DNA from: Aquitalea magnusonii
Lineage (GTDB): Bacteria; Pseudomonadota; Gammaproteobacteria; Burkholderiales; Chromobacteriaceae
NCBI RefSeq assembly: GCF_003202035.1
Contig: NZ_QJKC01000007.1
Coordinates: forward strand, 158,025-222,024
Length of the DNA: 64,000 bases
Direction: 5' to 3'
A model generated the notes under the pieces. The model was given only the letters and a program-made list of their open reading frames with translations. It did no database searches and had not been told where the DNA came from. Shown in pieces: positions 8,819 through 17,995 of this stretch (within the stretch, counting starts at the first letter, position 1; each line of letters starts with the position of its first letter). The position numbers were made by a program, and so were the translations under genes.

Positions 8819-9676
8819 TTATTTCTTGGCTTGCTTGACGTGATCTTCCAGTTCCTTGAAGGAAGGACGATCCGTCGAGGTCAGCACCTTGCGGCCAAAC
8901 TCTACGGCCACCTGCGGCGCATAGCCATTCAGGCTGGCCAGCAGGGTCACCTTGATGGTCTGGAACACGCGGGTTCCGTCACCCAGCTTGAATTCGAGAA
9001 TGCTGGCCAGCGGACCGACAAAGCCATACGCCAGCAAAATACCGAGAAAGGTCCCCACCAGGGCATGGGCAATCAGCATGCCCAGTTCGGAAGGCGGCGC
9101 CCCTACCGATTCCATGGTGTGCACCACCCCCATCACGGCGGCCACGATACCAAAAGCCGGCAAGCCATCGGCCAAGCCCTTCACGGCACTGACCGGCACT
9201 TCGCCTTCGTGATGATGGGTTTCGATTTCCACATCCATCAGGTTTTCGATTTCGAAGGCATTCAGATTGCCCCCTACCATCAGCCGCAGATAGTCACAGA
9301 TGAATTCCACTACATGGTGATCGTGCAATACCGCCGGATATTTGGAGAATACCGGGCTGGACTCCGGGTTTTCCACATCAGCTTCCACCGACATCAGACC
9401 TTCCTTGCGCACCTTGGACAGGATTTCAAACAGCAAGGTGAACAGCTCCATGTAGAAAGCCTTGTTATACGGTGTGCCCTTGAACACGGTAGGCATGGCC
9501 TTGACCGTAGCCTTGAGCGGAGCGCCACCATTGGCCACCACGAAAGCGCCGATGGCCGCACCGGCAATCATGACCACTTCCAGCGGCTGCATCAGGGCTT
9601 CGACATGCCCGCCCGCCGCCACGAAACCGCCCAGCACGGAGCCGAGAATGATGAGATAGCCGATTCCGACAAACAT
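8819..9676 (-). CDS. motA: Flagellar motor stator protein MotA
   Basis: 285-residue inner-membrane stator component forming the proton channel with MotB. Four membrane segments: residues about 3-20, 33-50, then 170-190 and 200-220, with the large cytoplasmic loop between carrying charged residues that contact FliG. The chosen ATG at 9674-9676 begins MFVGIGYLIILG, the usual MotA start, and has AGGA 9-12 bases before it; an upstream in-frame ATG at 9736 would add 20 non-conserved residues. No flagellar structural genes are next to it. Confidence 0.96.
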   Translation of the reverse strand: MFVGIGYLIILGSVLGGFVAAGGHVEALMQPLEVVMIAGAAIGAFVVANGGAPLKATVKAMPTVFKGTPYNKAFYMELFTLLFEILSKVRKEGLMSVEADVENPESSPVFSKYPAVLHDHHVVEFICDYLRLMVGGNLNAFEIENLMDVEIETHHHEGEVPVSAVKGLADGLPAFGIVAAVMGVVHTMESVGAPPSELGMLIAHALVGTFLGILLAYGFVGPLASILEFKLGDGTRVFQTIKVTLLASLNGYAPQVAVEFGRKVLTSTDRPSFKELEDHVKQAKK

Positions 9677-10034
9677 TAGCTTGATCCTGTAATTGTGATT
9701 ATCGCGACGGCAGCCTGCGTCCCCGCCTGCAAGCATACACTGTCAAAAGCTGGCAGTGCCCCAATGCGCAAGGATAAACGCCACCTGCCCATCTGAAAAG
9801 CAGGAGTACTGCATCACTGTGCCATACGGCTTGTCTGCGCGCAGCGGCACAGACCCCCGACATCGCCACGGCAGCCCGAATAATAGCATGGCATGTCGGG
9901 CTTGCAGTCTGGCGCACTCTTCTTTTGTAGCCGTGTGCCGCGCCCTCTGCCAAGGCGATGATGGCCGGAACTGACGCAAAAAACGGGCCGCCCAGGGGGC
10001 GACCCGTTTTTACACGGCATGCGGCAAGGCCGGA
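9677..10034. other. Intergenic region between motA and spuC
   Basis: 358 bp with no supported gene. It holds the motA leader and promoter region on the minus strand and, at its right end, the spuC terminator hairpin. A good sigma-28 promoter for motA was searched for and not found: CGCGATAA on the minus strand at about 9697-9704 resembles the flagellar -10 but has no matching -35. Confidence 0.6.
9977..10012 (-). terminator. Terminator after spuC
   Basis: AAAAACGGG and CCCGTTTTT arms flank a GC-rich stem-loop (CGCC/GGCG). Read on the minus strand this gives a hairpin followed by a run of U just after the spuC stop at 10035. Confidence 0.75.
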
Positions 10035-11414
10035 TCAGACCAGACCGCGCTCTTTCAGCTGTTTCTCGAACTCCACCATGCACTTGGCAGCCGTTTCCAG
10101 CATCTGGTCGATTTCTTCCTTGCTGATCACCAGCGGCGGTGCGGAGACGATGTGATCGCCGCAGGCACGCATGATCAGGTTGTTCTTGAAGAAGATATCG
10201 CGACACAGGGTGCCGATTTCACCAAAGTTGGGGAACAGTTCGCGCGTGGCCTTGTTCTTCACCAGGGTGAAAGCCTGAATCAGGCCCACGCCGCGCACAT
10301 CGTCCACATGCTCGAACTGGCCAAATACTTCACGCCAGCGTTTTTGCATATAGGGGCCGGTGTCGTTCTTGACGCGATCAACAATGCCTTCGTCACGCAG
10401 TGCCTTGACATTGGCGTGGGCCACGGCAGCCGCCACCGGGTGACCGGAGTAGGTGAAGCCGTGGTTGAAATCACCGCCCTCGGCCAGGGTAGTGGCCACC
10501 TTGTCGTTGAGGAATACCGCGCCAATCGGCTGATAACCGGAGGACAGACCCTTGGCGGTGGTGAAGATGTCCGGGGTAAAGCCGAATACCTGCTGACCAA
10601 ACCATTCGCCGGTACGACCAAAGCCGCAGATCACTTCATCCGCCACCAGCAGGATGTCGTATTTCTGGCAGATGCGCTGGATTTCCGGCCAGTAGGTGGA
10701 CGGCGGCACGATCACGCCACCGGCACCCTGGATCGGCTCGCCCACGAAGGCAGCCACCTTGTCGGCACCCACTTCCAGAATCTTGTCTTCCACCCACTTG
10801 GCGGCAGCCAGGCCAAACTCTTCCGGCGTCATGTCCTTGCCGTGCTTGTACCACCACGGCTGTTCAACATGCACGATGCCCGGAATCGGCAGATCGCCCT
10901 GTTCGTGCATATAAGTCATGCCACCCAGGCTGGCACCGCCGATGGTGGAACCGTGATAGCCATTCCAGCGGCCGATCAGGGTTTTCTTGTCCTTCTTGCC
11001 TTTTACATCCCAATAGCGGCGCACCATGCGGATCATGGTGTCAACGGATTCGGAGCCGGAGTTGGTGTAGAAAACGTGTTTGAAGCCTTGCGGTGCCACT
11101 TCGGCCAGCAGGTGGGACAATTCCACCACGGCCGGATGCGTGGTCTTGAAGAAGGTATTGTAGTAGGCCAGCTGTTCCATCTGGCGCTTTGCCACTTCCG
11201 GCAGATCCTTGCGGCCATAACCGATATTCACACACCACAGGCCGGCCATTCCGTCGAGAATCTTGTTCCCTTCGGAGTCGTACAGATAAATGCCATCGGC
11301 CTTGGTGATGACGCGCGCACCCTGCTCGTTCAGCGAGTTGGTATCGGTAAACGGGTGCAGATGGTGTGCTGCATCCAGTTCGCGCCATTCGGTCGTAGTA
11401 CGTTGGTTCTGCAT
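10035..11414 (-). CDS. spuC: Putrescine-pyruvate aminotransferase
   Basis: 459-residue class III PLP aminotransferase, closely resembling Pseudomonas SpuC: DxHHLHPFTD-type N-terminus, GLWCVN(I/V)GYGR, WNGYHGST, GEPIQGAGG, DEVICGFGRTG and the PLP lysine K288 in AKGLSSGYQPIG. It would transfer the amino group of putrescine to pyruvate, giving 4-aminobutanal and alanine, and so bypass the glutamylation route encoded next to it. The start at 11414 is preceded by GAGGAAG; the frame extends 69 codons further up without conserved sequence. It is last in the puuD-puuA-spuC minus-strand group, 220 bp after puuA. Other diamines or taurine-like substrates are possible. Confidence 0.88.
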   Translation of the reverse strand: MQNQRTTTEWRELDAAHHLHPFTDTNSLNEQGARVITKADGIYLYDSEGNKILDGMAGLWCVNIGYGRKDLPEVAKRQMEQLAYYNTFFKTTHPAVVELSHLLAEVAPQGFKHVFYTNSGSESVDTMIRMVRRYWDVKGKKDKKTLIGRWNGYHGSTIGGASLGGMTYMHEQGDLPIPGIVHVEQPWWYKHGKDMTPEEFGLAAAKWVEDKILEVGADKVAAFVGEPIQGAGGVIVPPSTYWPEIQRICQKYDILLVADEVICGFGRTGEWFGQQVFGFTPDIFTTAKGLSSGYQPIGAVFLNDKVATTLAEGGDFNHGFTYSGHPVAAAVAHANVKALRDEGIVDRVKNDTGPYMQKRWREVFGQFEHVDDVRGVGLIQAFTLVKNKATRELFPNFGEIGTLCRDIFFKNNLIMRACGDHIVSAPPLVISKEEIDQMLETAAKCMVEFEKQLKERGLV

Positions 11415-11634
11415 AAAAGCTTCCTCTCTACTATCTCTCCAGCCCCTGCGGGGCTTATTGTTGGGCTGGCCGGAATCGGCCAGCCTCAGGCTGCAACATT
11501 GATGTTTCAAGACAAGGTCCGCCCGGGCCTTGCGATCAAGATGCCTGCTGCGACTGCCACTATCCGGACGCCCGGCATGCCGGGCGTCCGCTGCCGACCC
11601 CTGCGGACCGGCAGCACTCACCTGAAACGTTTTT
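11415..11634. repeat. Cluster of GC-rich palindromes between the synthetase gene and spuC
   Basis: This 220-bp gap contains a perfect 26-bp palindrome at 11565-11590 (half CGGACGCCCGGCA), a second hairpin at 11590-11615 (GCTGCCG/CGGCAGC), a perfect 8-bp-stem hairpin with arms GGCTGGCC and GGCCAGCC at about 11464-11485, and AGCCCC/GGGGCT at about 11441-11456. None is followed by a T run in the direction of transcription, so they look like mRNA stability or REP-type elements rather than terminators. Confidence 0.7.
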
Positions 11635-12966
11635 TTATACGTGCAGCAACAGGAACTTGCGTTCCCACGGGCTGATGACGCGGAAGTACTCGGAGAATTC
11701 CTTCTCCTTCATGCCCAGGTACATCTTCACGAAATGCGGGCCCATCACTTCCGGAATATCCGGGCAGGCGGCCAGACGCTTGAGCGACTCTTCAGCACCA
11801 TGCGGGAACTGGAAAGGCAACTCGTAAGCATCAGTGGACATCGGCTCACGCGGCTTGATCTTGTTGACGATACCCAGGTAGCCGCAGGCCAGGGTGGCCG
11901 CCATGGCGATATACGGGTTCACGTCCACGCCGGGCACACGGTTTTCCACGCGGCGGGCGGCCGGGGAAGAATGCGGTACGCGCAGGCCGACGGTGCGGTT
12001 GTCATAGCCCCACTCCACATTGGTCGGCGCAGCGGTATACGGGCTGAGGCGACGGAAGGAGTTCACGTACGGGGCAAAGAACGGCATCACTTCCGGGATG
12101 TAGTGCTGCATGCCGCCGATGAAGTGGAAGAAGATGTCGGACGGGCTGCCATCTTCATTGGTGAACACATTCTTGCCGGTGTTCTTGTCGATCAGGCTCT
12201 GGTGCATGTGCATGGCCGAGCCCGGTTCGTTTTCCATCGGCTTGGCCATGAAGGTGGCGTACATATTGTGACGGAAGGCTGCCTCGCGCACGGTACGCTT
12301 GAACAGGAAGACCTGGTCGGCCAGATCCAGCGGGTTGCCGTGCAGGAAGTTGATTTCCATCTGGGCGGTGCCGATTTCATGAATCAGCGTGTCCACTTCC
12401 AGATTCTGCGCATGGCAGTAGTCGTAGATGTCCTCGAACAGCGGGTCGAATTCGTTCACCGCATCGATGGAGTAGGAACGACGGCCAAACTCGGCACGGC
12501 CGGTACGGCCGATCGGTGCGGTCAGCGGGATGTCCGGATCCGGGTTCGGCGACATCAGGTAGAACTCCATCTCCGGCGCCAGTACCGGTTCGAAGCCCAG
12601 TTCGTCAAACAGGCCCAGCACGCGCTTGAGTACGCTGCGCGGTGCCACGTCCACCAGCGAGCCATCGGCGCGGTAGCAGTCGTAAATCAGCTGGGCGGTG
12701 GGGTCGGCAGCCCACGGCACAAAACGCAGGGAGTTCGGATCCGGCGTCAGCACCATGTCCGGGTCGGTCAGGTCCAGCATGCTGTCGTCCGGATAGTCGC
12801 CGGTCACCGTCTGGATCAGTACCGCTTCCGGAAGACGCATTTCCGGGTCGGAGACGAATTTGTCCTTGGGGACGATCTTGCCGCGTGCCACGCCGGTCAT
12901 GTCCGGGACGATGCACTCGACTTCCGTGATGCGATGTTCTCGCAGCCAATCATTGATTTGGTTCAT
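11635..12966 (-). CDS. puuA: Gamma-glutamylputrescine synthetase (glutamine synthetase family)
   Basis: 443-residue glutamine synthetase-fold ligase that would couple ATP hydrolysis to joining the gamma-carboxyl of glutamate to putrescine, the entry step of the Puu pathway. N-terminal beta-grasp part with CIVPDMTGVARGKIVPK, then catalytic motifs EMEFYLM, IHEIGTAQMEINF, SAMHMHQSL and NRTVGLRVP. The start at 12966 has GAGGAAAAC directly upstream; an ATG 18 bases upstream is possible. Context with a PuuD-like hydrolase, PuuR, PuuC and SpuC supports polyamine rather than ammonia as acceptor; length and neighbours match SpuI/PuuA. Confidence 0.85.
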   Translation of the reverse strand: MNQINDWLREHRITEVECIVPDMTGVARGKIVPKDKFVSDPEMRLPEAVLIQTVTGDYPDDSMLDLTDPDMVLTPDPNSLRFVPWAADPTAQLIYDCYRADGSLVDVAPRSVLKRVLGLFDELGFEPVLAPEMEFYLMSPNPDPDIPLTAPIGRTGRAEFGRRSYSIDAVNEFDPLFEDIYDYCHAQNLEVDTLIHEIGTAQMEINFLHGNPLDLADQVFLFKRTVREAAFRHNMYATFMAKPMENEPGSAMHMHQSLIDKNTGKNVFTNEDGSPSDIFFHFIGGMQHYIPEVMPFFAPYVNSFRRLSPYTAAPTNVEWGYDNRTVGLRVPHSSPAARRVENRVPGVDVNPYIAMAATLACGYLGIVNKIKPREPMSTDAYELPFQFPHGAEESLKRLAACPDIPEVMGPHFVKMYLGMKEKEFSEYFRVISPWERKFLLLHV

Positions 12967-13019
12967 GTTTTCCTCTACTTCCATAGTGGCCGGTGAACCG
13001 GCTCTGGATGACGTGCGAT

Positions 13020-13775
13020 TCAGCCCTGACGGCTGGCACGACGCGCGCGGCAAGCGTCACCGAACGCGTTGAAAATGGCCATGGACACCGGGTTTTCCCA
13101 GTATTTCCATTCAGGATGCCACTGCGCGCCATAGGCAAAGCCCTTGGCATCCCTGACCCGGTATGCTTCCACCAGCCCGTCATCCGCCACGCCTTCCGCA
13201 ATCAGGCGGTCGGCCAGACGTTTGATCCCTTGCTGGTGCAGCGAGTTCACCCTGACTTCATCCTGCCCCAGCCAGCTCTTGAGCAGGCTGTCCGGTTGCA
13301 GGTGCAGGGCATGTGCCAGACCATACATCTCATCCAGATTCTGAGTATCCGGCTCGCGATGATCGCTAAAGCCTGGCTCTTCCTGTACGTGCTGGAAAAG
13401 TTCGCCGCCCAGTGCAACATTGATTTCCTGGAAACCGCGGCAAATACCCAGAAGCGGGATGCCTTCTTGCAGAAGAAGGTCGATGAGCGGCAGCGTGGTT
13501 GCATCACGCGCCGGATCATGAAGTGTTCCCTGGCGGCTGGCAGCGCCGCCATAACGATGAGGCTCTACATTGGACAGTGAACCAGGCAACAGCACACCGT
13601 CCACAAACTTGAGATATTCGCGCAGCGGCGCTGCATCACCCAGCGACGGGATCAACACCGGAATACCACCCACGCCACCTGCGGCAGCTGCAATGTATTT
13701 CTCGCCAACCGCATGAAATGGCAGACCGCCCACCATTTTCACATCACACGGAATGCCGATAATCGGTTGCTGCAT
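13020..13775 (-). CDS. puuD: Gamma-glutamyl-GABA hydrolase (class I glutamine amidotransferase-like)
   Basis: 251 residues. Peptidase C26-type hydrolase that releases GABA (or a similar amino acid) from its gamma-glutamyl conjugate. The nucleophile elbow LLGICRGFQEINVALGG places the catalytic Cys at C112, with the His-Glu pair in AQWHPEWKY near the C-terminus. The start at 13775 begins MQQPIIGIP; GAGG lies about 8 bases before it, while the longer frame upstream is not conserved. It is first in the minus-strand group and its stop is 53 bp before the synthetase start. Confidence 0.88.
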   Translation of the reverse strand: MQQPIIGIPCDVKMVGGLPFHAVGEKYIAAAAGGVGGIPVLIPSLGDAAPLREYLKFVDGVLLPGSLSNVEPHRYGGAASRQGTLHDPARDATTLPLIDLLLQEGIPLLGICRGFQEINVALGGELFQHVQEEPGFSDHREPDTQNLDEMYGLAHALHLQPDSLLKSWLGQDEVRVNSLHQQGIKRLADRLIAEGVADDGLVEAYRVRDAKGFAYGAQWHPEWKYWENPVSMAIFNAFGDACRARRASRQG

Positions 13776-14186
13776 AAGGACCTCGTTGACTCGATTGGAG
13801 AAACCGCACACGCGGTTCCCGACAGGTTGCCAGCGGCTGCACACCACGGCCTGGCTGCAGCCTGGTACCGCGCCTGTCCAGTGTGACTCATGTCCGGCCA
13901 TAGCGGCCACAAGAAACTGAACAGAAGGAAGTACCCATCATGCTGTCCGGCAAACCATGACGGACAGCATGAATGCTATCATCGCACAAACCAAGGTTTG
14001 ATCAAATATACTGTTGCAGATGTTTAAAAAAATCCACAACACCCTTGATTCCTGAGGCTGATTCTGGCTATAAACTCCAAAACATGCAAAGAAATTTGAT
14101 TTTGCAGCGCAACAACAGATGCAGGATACGATCAAAAACCATATGATGGAACGTCTAAAATTATTAACATAGATGGAAGCAGCCAG
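13776..14186. promoter_or_regulatory. Divergent control region puuD/puuR
   Basis: 411 bp without a gene, between divergent puuD and puuR. Its AT-rich right half contrasts with the coding flanks. It carries a perfect 11-bp inverted repeat (CATGCTGTCCG at 13939-13949 and CGGACAGCATG at 13961-13971), a 10-bp palindrome TTTGATCAAA at 13997-14006 and further TTTGAT/ATCAAA half-sites at 14095-14100 and 14131-14136. PuuR is expected to act here; which element it binds is not known. Confidence 0.55.
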
Positions 14187-14732
14187 ATGGATGTAGGCGC
14201 ACGATTGAGAGTGGTCAGAGACCGGTTTGGTCTGTCACAACGCGAACTTGCCAAGCGGGCAGGCGTCACCAATGGCACGATCTCCCTGATCGAGCAGAAT
14301 CGCGTCAGCCCGTCGATCAGCTCCTTGAAGAAGGTACTGGAAGGCCTGCCGATGACCTTGGCGGAATTTTTCACTTTTGATGTAGAGCCGCAACAGCCGC
14401 GCGTGTTCTACCAGGCAAAAGAACTCCCCAATCTGGGCAATGATCAAATCAAGCTGCTGCTGGTCGGCACCGCCCATGAACGGCGCGATATCGCCATTCT
14501 GAAAGAGCACTACGAACCGGGTGCCGACACCGGCCCCGACATGCTGATGCATGAAGGCCAGGAAGGTGGCGTCATCATTGCCGGTTCGATTGAAATCACG
14601 GTCAACAACGAAACCCGCATTCTGGGTCCGGGCGACTCTTACTATTTCGACAGCAAACTGCCGCATCGCTTTCGCAACATCGGCAATGAAATCTGCGAAA
14701 TGGTCAGCGCCAGCTCGCCGCCCACATTCTGA
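14187..14732 (+). CDS. puuR: XRE-cupin transcriptional regulator PuuR
   Basis: 181 residues (E. coli PuuR 185). N-terminal helix-turn-helix (residues about 5-60: LSQRELAKRAGVTNGTISLIEQN) and C-terminal cupin domain (about 105-180: EGQEGGVIIAGSIEI, LGPGDSYYFDS, PHRFRNIG) that senses the amine or its conjugate. Such proteins repress putrescine-use genes until putrescine appears. GGAAG at 14174-14178 supports the ATG at 14187. It is divergent from puuD and 60 bp upstream of puuC, so it can control both arms. Confidence 0.88.
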   Translation: MDVGARLRVVRDRFGLSQRELAKRAGVTNGTISLIEQNRVSPSISSLKKVLEGLPMTLAEFFTFDVEPQQPRVFYQAKELPNLGNDQIKLLLVGTAHERRDIAILKEHYEPGADTGPDMLMHEGQEGGVIIAGSIEITVNNETRILGPGDSYYFDSKLPHRFRNIGNEICEMVSASSPPTF

Positions 14733-14792
14733 TTGACGGTCGCCAGCAACGAGCAACCGGAATCACCTTACATAAATATCAGGAGAAGACCC

Positions 14793-16280
14793 ATGGCGCG
14801 TACCCATGCAGAGTGGAAACAGCTTGCTGCACAACTGAACATCGAAGGCCGAGCCTTCATCAACGGTGCCTACACCAGCGCCGCCGATGGCAAGACCTTC
14901 GATTGCGTCAATCCGGCCAACGGTCAGAAACTGGCGGACATCGCCAGCTGCGGCGAAGCCGAGGTCAACGCTGCCGTGACCGCTGCTCGCGCCGCCTTTG
15001 ATTCCGGCAAATGGTCGGAACTGGCGCCACTGGCTCGCGGCAAGATCCTGAAACGCTTTGCCGCGCTGATTCGCGAACATGGCGACGAGCTGGCGCTGCT
15101 GGAAACACTGGACATGGGCAAGCCGATTGGCGACTCCACCACGGTGGATGTGCCGGGTGCGGCTTACTGCGTGGAATGGTTTGCCGAAGCCATCGACAAG
15201 ATCGGTGGCGAAGTGGCGCCGGTCGATCCCAAGCTGGTGGGCCTGGTGACCCGCGAAGCGATTGGCGTGGTGGCTGCGGTGGTGCCGTGGAACTTCCCCA
15301 TACTGATGGCCAGCTGGAAATTCGGCCCTGCCCTGGCAGCGGGTAATGCCGTCATCGTCAAGCCGTCGGAAAAATCCCCGCTCACCGCCATCCGCCTGGC
15401 GCAACTGGCCAAGGATGCCGGCATCCCGGATGGCATCTTCCAGGTACTGCCCGGCGCCGGTGACGTCGGCAAGGCACTGGCCCTGCACATGGACGTGGAC
15501 TGCCTGGCGTTTACCGGTTCCACCGGCGTGGGCAAGCTGATTGCCGGCTATGCCGCGCAATCCAACCTCAAGCGTGTCTGGCTGGAACTGGGTGGCAAGT
15601 CGCCGAATATCGTGCTGGAAGACTGCCCGGACATTGCCAAGGCTGCCCGTACCGCAGCCGGCGCCATTTTCTTCAATATGGGGGAAATGTGTACCGCCGG
15701 CTCGCGCGTGCTGGTACAGCGCAGCGTGAAAGAGGCTTTCCTGGCCGAGTTCAAGAAGGCTGCCCAGGGCTGGTTCCCCGGCGATCCGCTGGACCCGGCC
15801 ACCAGCATGGGGGCCATTGTCGACAAGATCCAGTACGACAAGGTGCTGTCCTATGTCGACAAGGGAATCAGCGAAGGTGCCGGCCTGATCTGCGGCGGCA
15901 AGGCCGCCCACACCGACAAGGGCCTGTTCATCGAGCCGACCGCCTTTGATTGCCAACGCCCGGACATGACCACCTGCCGCGAGGAAATCTTTGGCCCGGT
16001 GCTGTCGGTGATCACCTTTGACACCCTGGACGAAGCCATTCGCATCGCCAACGATACCGAGTATGGCCTGGCCGCTGCGGTATGGACTTCCAATGTCAGC
16101 ACCGCCCACCAGGTTTCGCGTCGCCTGCGCGCCGGCACCGTGTGGGTCAACTGCTACGACGAAGGCGGCGACATGAACTTCCCCTTCGGCGGCTTCAAGC
16201 AGTCGGGCAATGGCCGCGACAAATCGCTGCACGCGCTGGAAAAATACAGTGAGCTGAAGAGCACGCTGATCAAGCTGTAA
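14793..16280 (+). CDS. puuC: Gamma-glutamyl-gamma-aminobutyraldehyde dehydrogenase
   Basis: 495-residue NAD(P)-dependent aldehyde dehydrogenase, same length as E. coli PuuC. It would oxidise gamma-glutamyl-aminobutyraldehyde, and probably free 4-aminobutanal from SpuC, to the acid. Motifs: VVPWNFPI for cofactor binding, FTGSTGVG, the general base E265 in WLELGGKSP and the nucleophile C300 in NMGEMCTAGSR. The start at 14793 has AGGAGAA at 14781-14787; a longer in-frame start at 14733 lacks homology. No PuuB-type oxidase gene is present in this locus. Confidence 0.88.
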   Translation: MARTHAEWKQLAAQLNIEGRAFINGAYTSAADGKTFDCVNPANGQKLADIASCGEAEVNAAVTAARAAFDSGKWSELAPLARGKILKRFAALIREHGDELALLETLDMGKPIGDSTTVDVPGAAYCVEWFAEAIDKIGGEVAPVDPKLVGLVTREAIGVVAAVVPWNFPILMASWKFGPALAAGNAVIVKPSEKSPLTAIRLAQLAKDAGIPDGIFQVLPGAGDVGKALALHMDVDCLAFTGSTGVGKLIAGYAAQSNLKRVWLELGGKSPNIVLEDCPDIAKAARTAAGAIFFNMGEMCTAGSRVLVQRSVKEAFLAEFKKAAQGWFPGDPLDPATSMGAIVDKIQYDKVLSYVDKGISEGAGLICGGKAAHTDKGLFIEPTAFDCQRPDMTTCREEIFGPVLSVITFDTLDEAIRIANDTEYGLAAAVWTSNVSTAHQVSRRLRAGTVWVNCYDEGGDMNFPFGGFKQSGNGRDKSLHALEKYSELKSTLIKL

Positions 16281-16309
16281 TACCGGCCTGGCCGCTGTGA
16301 TTGGCCCCC

Positions 16310-16342
16310 AAAGAGCCTTTGCGGTTTGCAAAGGCTCTTTTT
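16310..16342 (+). terminator. Terminator after puuC
   Basis: Perfect 13-bp stem AAAGAGCCTTTGC / GCAAAGGCTCTTT with a GGTTT loop and a T run, 29 bp after the puuC stop. It may also serve the convergent chemoreceptor gene. Confidence 0.85.
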
Positions 16343-16363
16343 CCATGGTGCTGCTCCCGGCAC

Positions 16364-17995
16364 TCAGATCTGGTACTGGTAGATGATGCTGGTCTGTTTT
16401 TCTGCCAGTTCAAGCAGGCTGACAGAATTTTGGGCCACGCCTGCGGCTGTCTCGGAGGACTCTTCAGCCATCTGCACCACATGTTCGATCTGGCGCGAGA
16501 TATTATTGGCGGACGCCCGCTGCTCCTGAATGGTATTGGCAATCTCCTCCACCATCTTTACCGTCTGGGCCGTCGCACTACCGATCTTGGCAATCGCCTG
16601 ATCCGCATCATCCGCCCGGAGCACGCCCACACCGGTCAGCTCCTCGGCAATCCGCATCTGCTCGGTGGCCATGCTCGATTTCTCCCGCATGGCATTGATG
16701 GTTTGCGATATCTCCTGCGTCGAAACAGAGGTTCTTTCCGCCAGCTTGCGTACCTCATCGGCAACAACCGCAAAACCACGCCCCATCTCTCCGGCTCTGG
16801 CTGCTTCAATTGCCGCATTCAGGGCCAGCAGATTGGTTTGATCGGCGATTTCCTTGATAACCTGCACAATGGTATTGACGTTACCGCTATAGCTTTCCAT
16901 GGCACGGATACTCTCGCCGGACTGCCCGACTGCACTGGCTATATCGTGAATATCGCGAATGGTCTGCGAAATGGTTGCCGAACCCTGATTGGCCAAGCGC
17001 CCGGCTTCGTGCGCCAGGCTGCGCGCATCAGCACTGCGGTCGGAAATATTATTCACGCTTTGTGTCATTTGCCTGATCGAGGCTGCCATGCTGGCAGATG
17101 ACTCGCTTTGCTGGCCGGAAGCTGCAGACACTCTGCGTGCAGACTGGCTGACTTGCTTTGAAGCGACGATGACATCCTGCGCACTGGCCTGCATTTCACT
17201 GAAACTGCGATGCAGATTCTTGATCAGCTCATTGATGTAGTTGAATGTTTCACTGACCTCATCCTTGCCATGACGCGAAAGCCGTACCGTGAAATTTTTA
17301 TCCTTGCTCAAAGCAATAATCACGGTTTTTATTTCTTGCAGGCCACCAATAACAGAACGATAGACCCCCCAATAGATGACCGCAAGCACACACAAGGCAG
17401 TGATTGCCACCGACATTAAGATGACTTTATTTCTTGCGGATACCTTTTCATCCTGGTCCTGAAAGTCGGCCGCCAACTTGACATTGTAGGCAACATGCGC
17501 CCGAATGGCCTGTAAAAATCCTTCCGCTGCCTGTTTGATATCACCGGCCAGAAAACGATTAATGGCAATATCCCGGCCGGCCTGATCTTTCTCGCCGGCA
17601 ATGGCCGCATGAATACGCTGCACATAGTGCTCAAATGTCATCCTGTCTTTTTGCAACAAATTCCGGTCAGCCTCATCGTAGATATCATTCTGACCATAGC
17701 GATACAATGCAGCGCTTACCCCCTTTTCAGCCTGACTGATCATTTCCATTGTCTTGCCTCGGTCTGTCGTGGTAACCGACAGCGCGGTCTGATTCACCGC
17801 GGTGCGCAAATTGACAAATGAATCGGTTGCAGCATTCAAATCCTTGACCGAGGGAATCAGATTACTCAGCGCACCCACCAGGCGACCATCCGCTTCCCTT
17901 TCAAAATACATGGCCATGAAAACCAGGGTAATGATCACCATGACGGAGAAAAAGATGGCCGCCAGTAATTGGGATGACAGTTTCATCTTGAACAC
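16364..17995 (-). CDS. Methyl-accepting chemotaxis protein
   Basis: 543-residue inner-membrane chemoreceptor. Two membrane segments (residues about 9-30 and 190-210) enclose a periplasmic four-helix-bundle type sensor of about 160 residues; a HAMP region follows ([12 protein letters not shown]) and then the cytoplasmic signalling domain with the hairpin tip [26 protein letters not shown] sequence near residues 390-415. There is no C-terminal CheR-tethering pentapeptide. The ligand is not predictable; placement next to the putrescine locus makes an amine attractant conceivable. A start three codons later is possible. Confidence 0.92.
   Translation of the reverse strand: MFKMKLSSQLLAAIFFSVMVIITLVFMAMYFEREADGRLVGALSNLIPSVKDLNAATDSFVNLRTAVNQTALSVTTTDRGKTMEMISQAEKGVSAALYRYGQNDIYDEADRNLLQKDRMTFEHYVQRIHAAIAGEKDQAGRDIAINRFLAGDIKQAAEGFLQAIRAHVAYNVKLAADFQDQDEKVSARNKVILMSVAITALCVLAVIYWGVYRSVIGGLQEIKTVIIALSKDKNFTVRLSRHGKDEVSETFNYINELIKNLHRSFSEMQASAQDVIVASKQVSQSARRVSAASGQQSESSASMAASIRQMTQSVNNISDRSADARSLAHEAGRLANQGSATISQTIRDIHDIASAVGQSGESIRAMESYSGNVNTIVQVIKEIADQTNLLALNAAIEAARAGEMGRGFAVVADEVRKLAERTSVSTQEISQTINAMREKSSMATEQMRIAEELTGVGVLRADDADQAIAKIGSATAQTVKMVEEIANTIQEQRASANNISRQIEHVVQMAEESSETAAGVAQNSVSLLELAEKQTSIIYQYQI

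Noticed and set aside
8291..9679. Long open frame of 462 codons on the plus strand opposite motA-motB
   Set aside because: It mirrors conserved motA/motB codons, has no recognisable domain and no ribosome-binding site; a by-product of GC-rich codon use.
9690..9740. Sigma-28 promoter for motA
   Set aside because: CGCGATAA resembles the flagellar -10 at 6 of 8 positions, but no TAAA-type -35 occurs at the correct distance.
14763..16346. Open frame of 527 codons on the minus strand opposite puuC
   Set aside because: Antisense shadow of a well-supported aldehyde dehydrogenase; composition is His/Gly/Arg-rich and matches no family.
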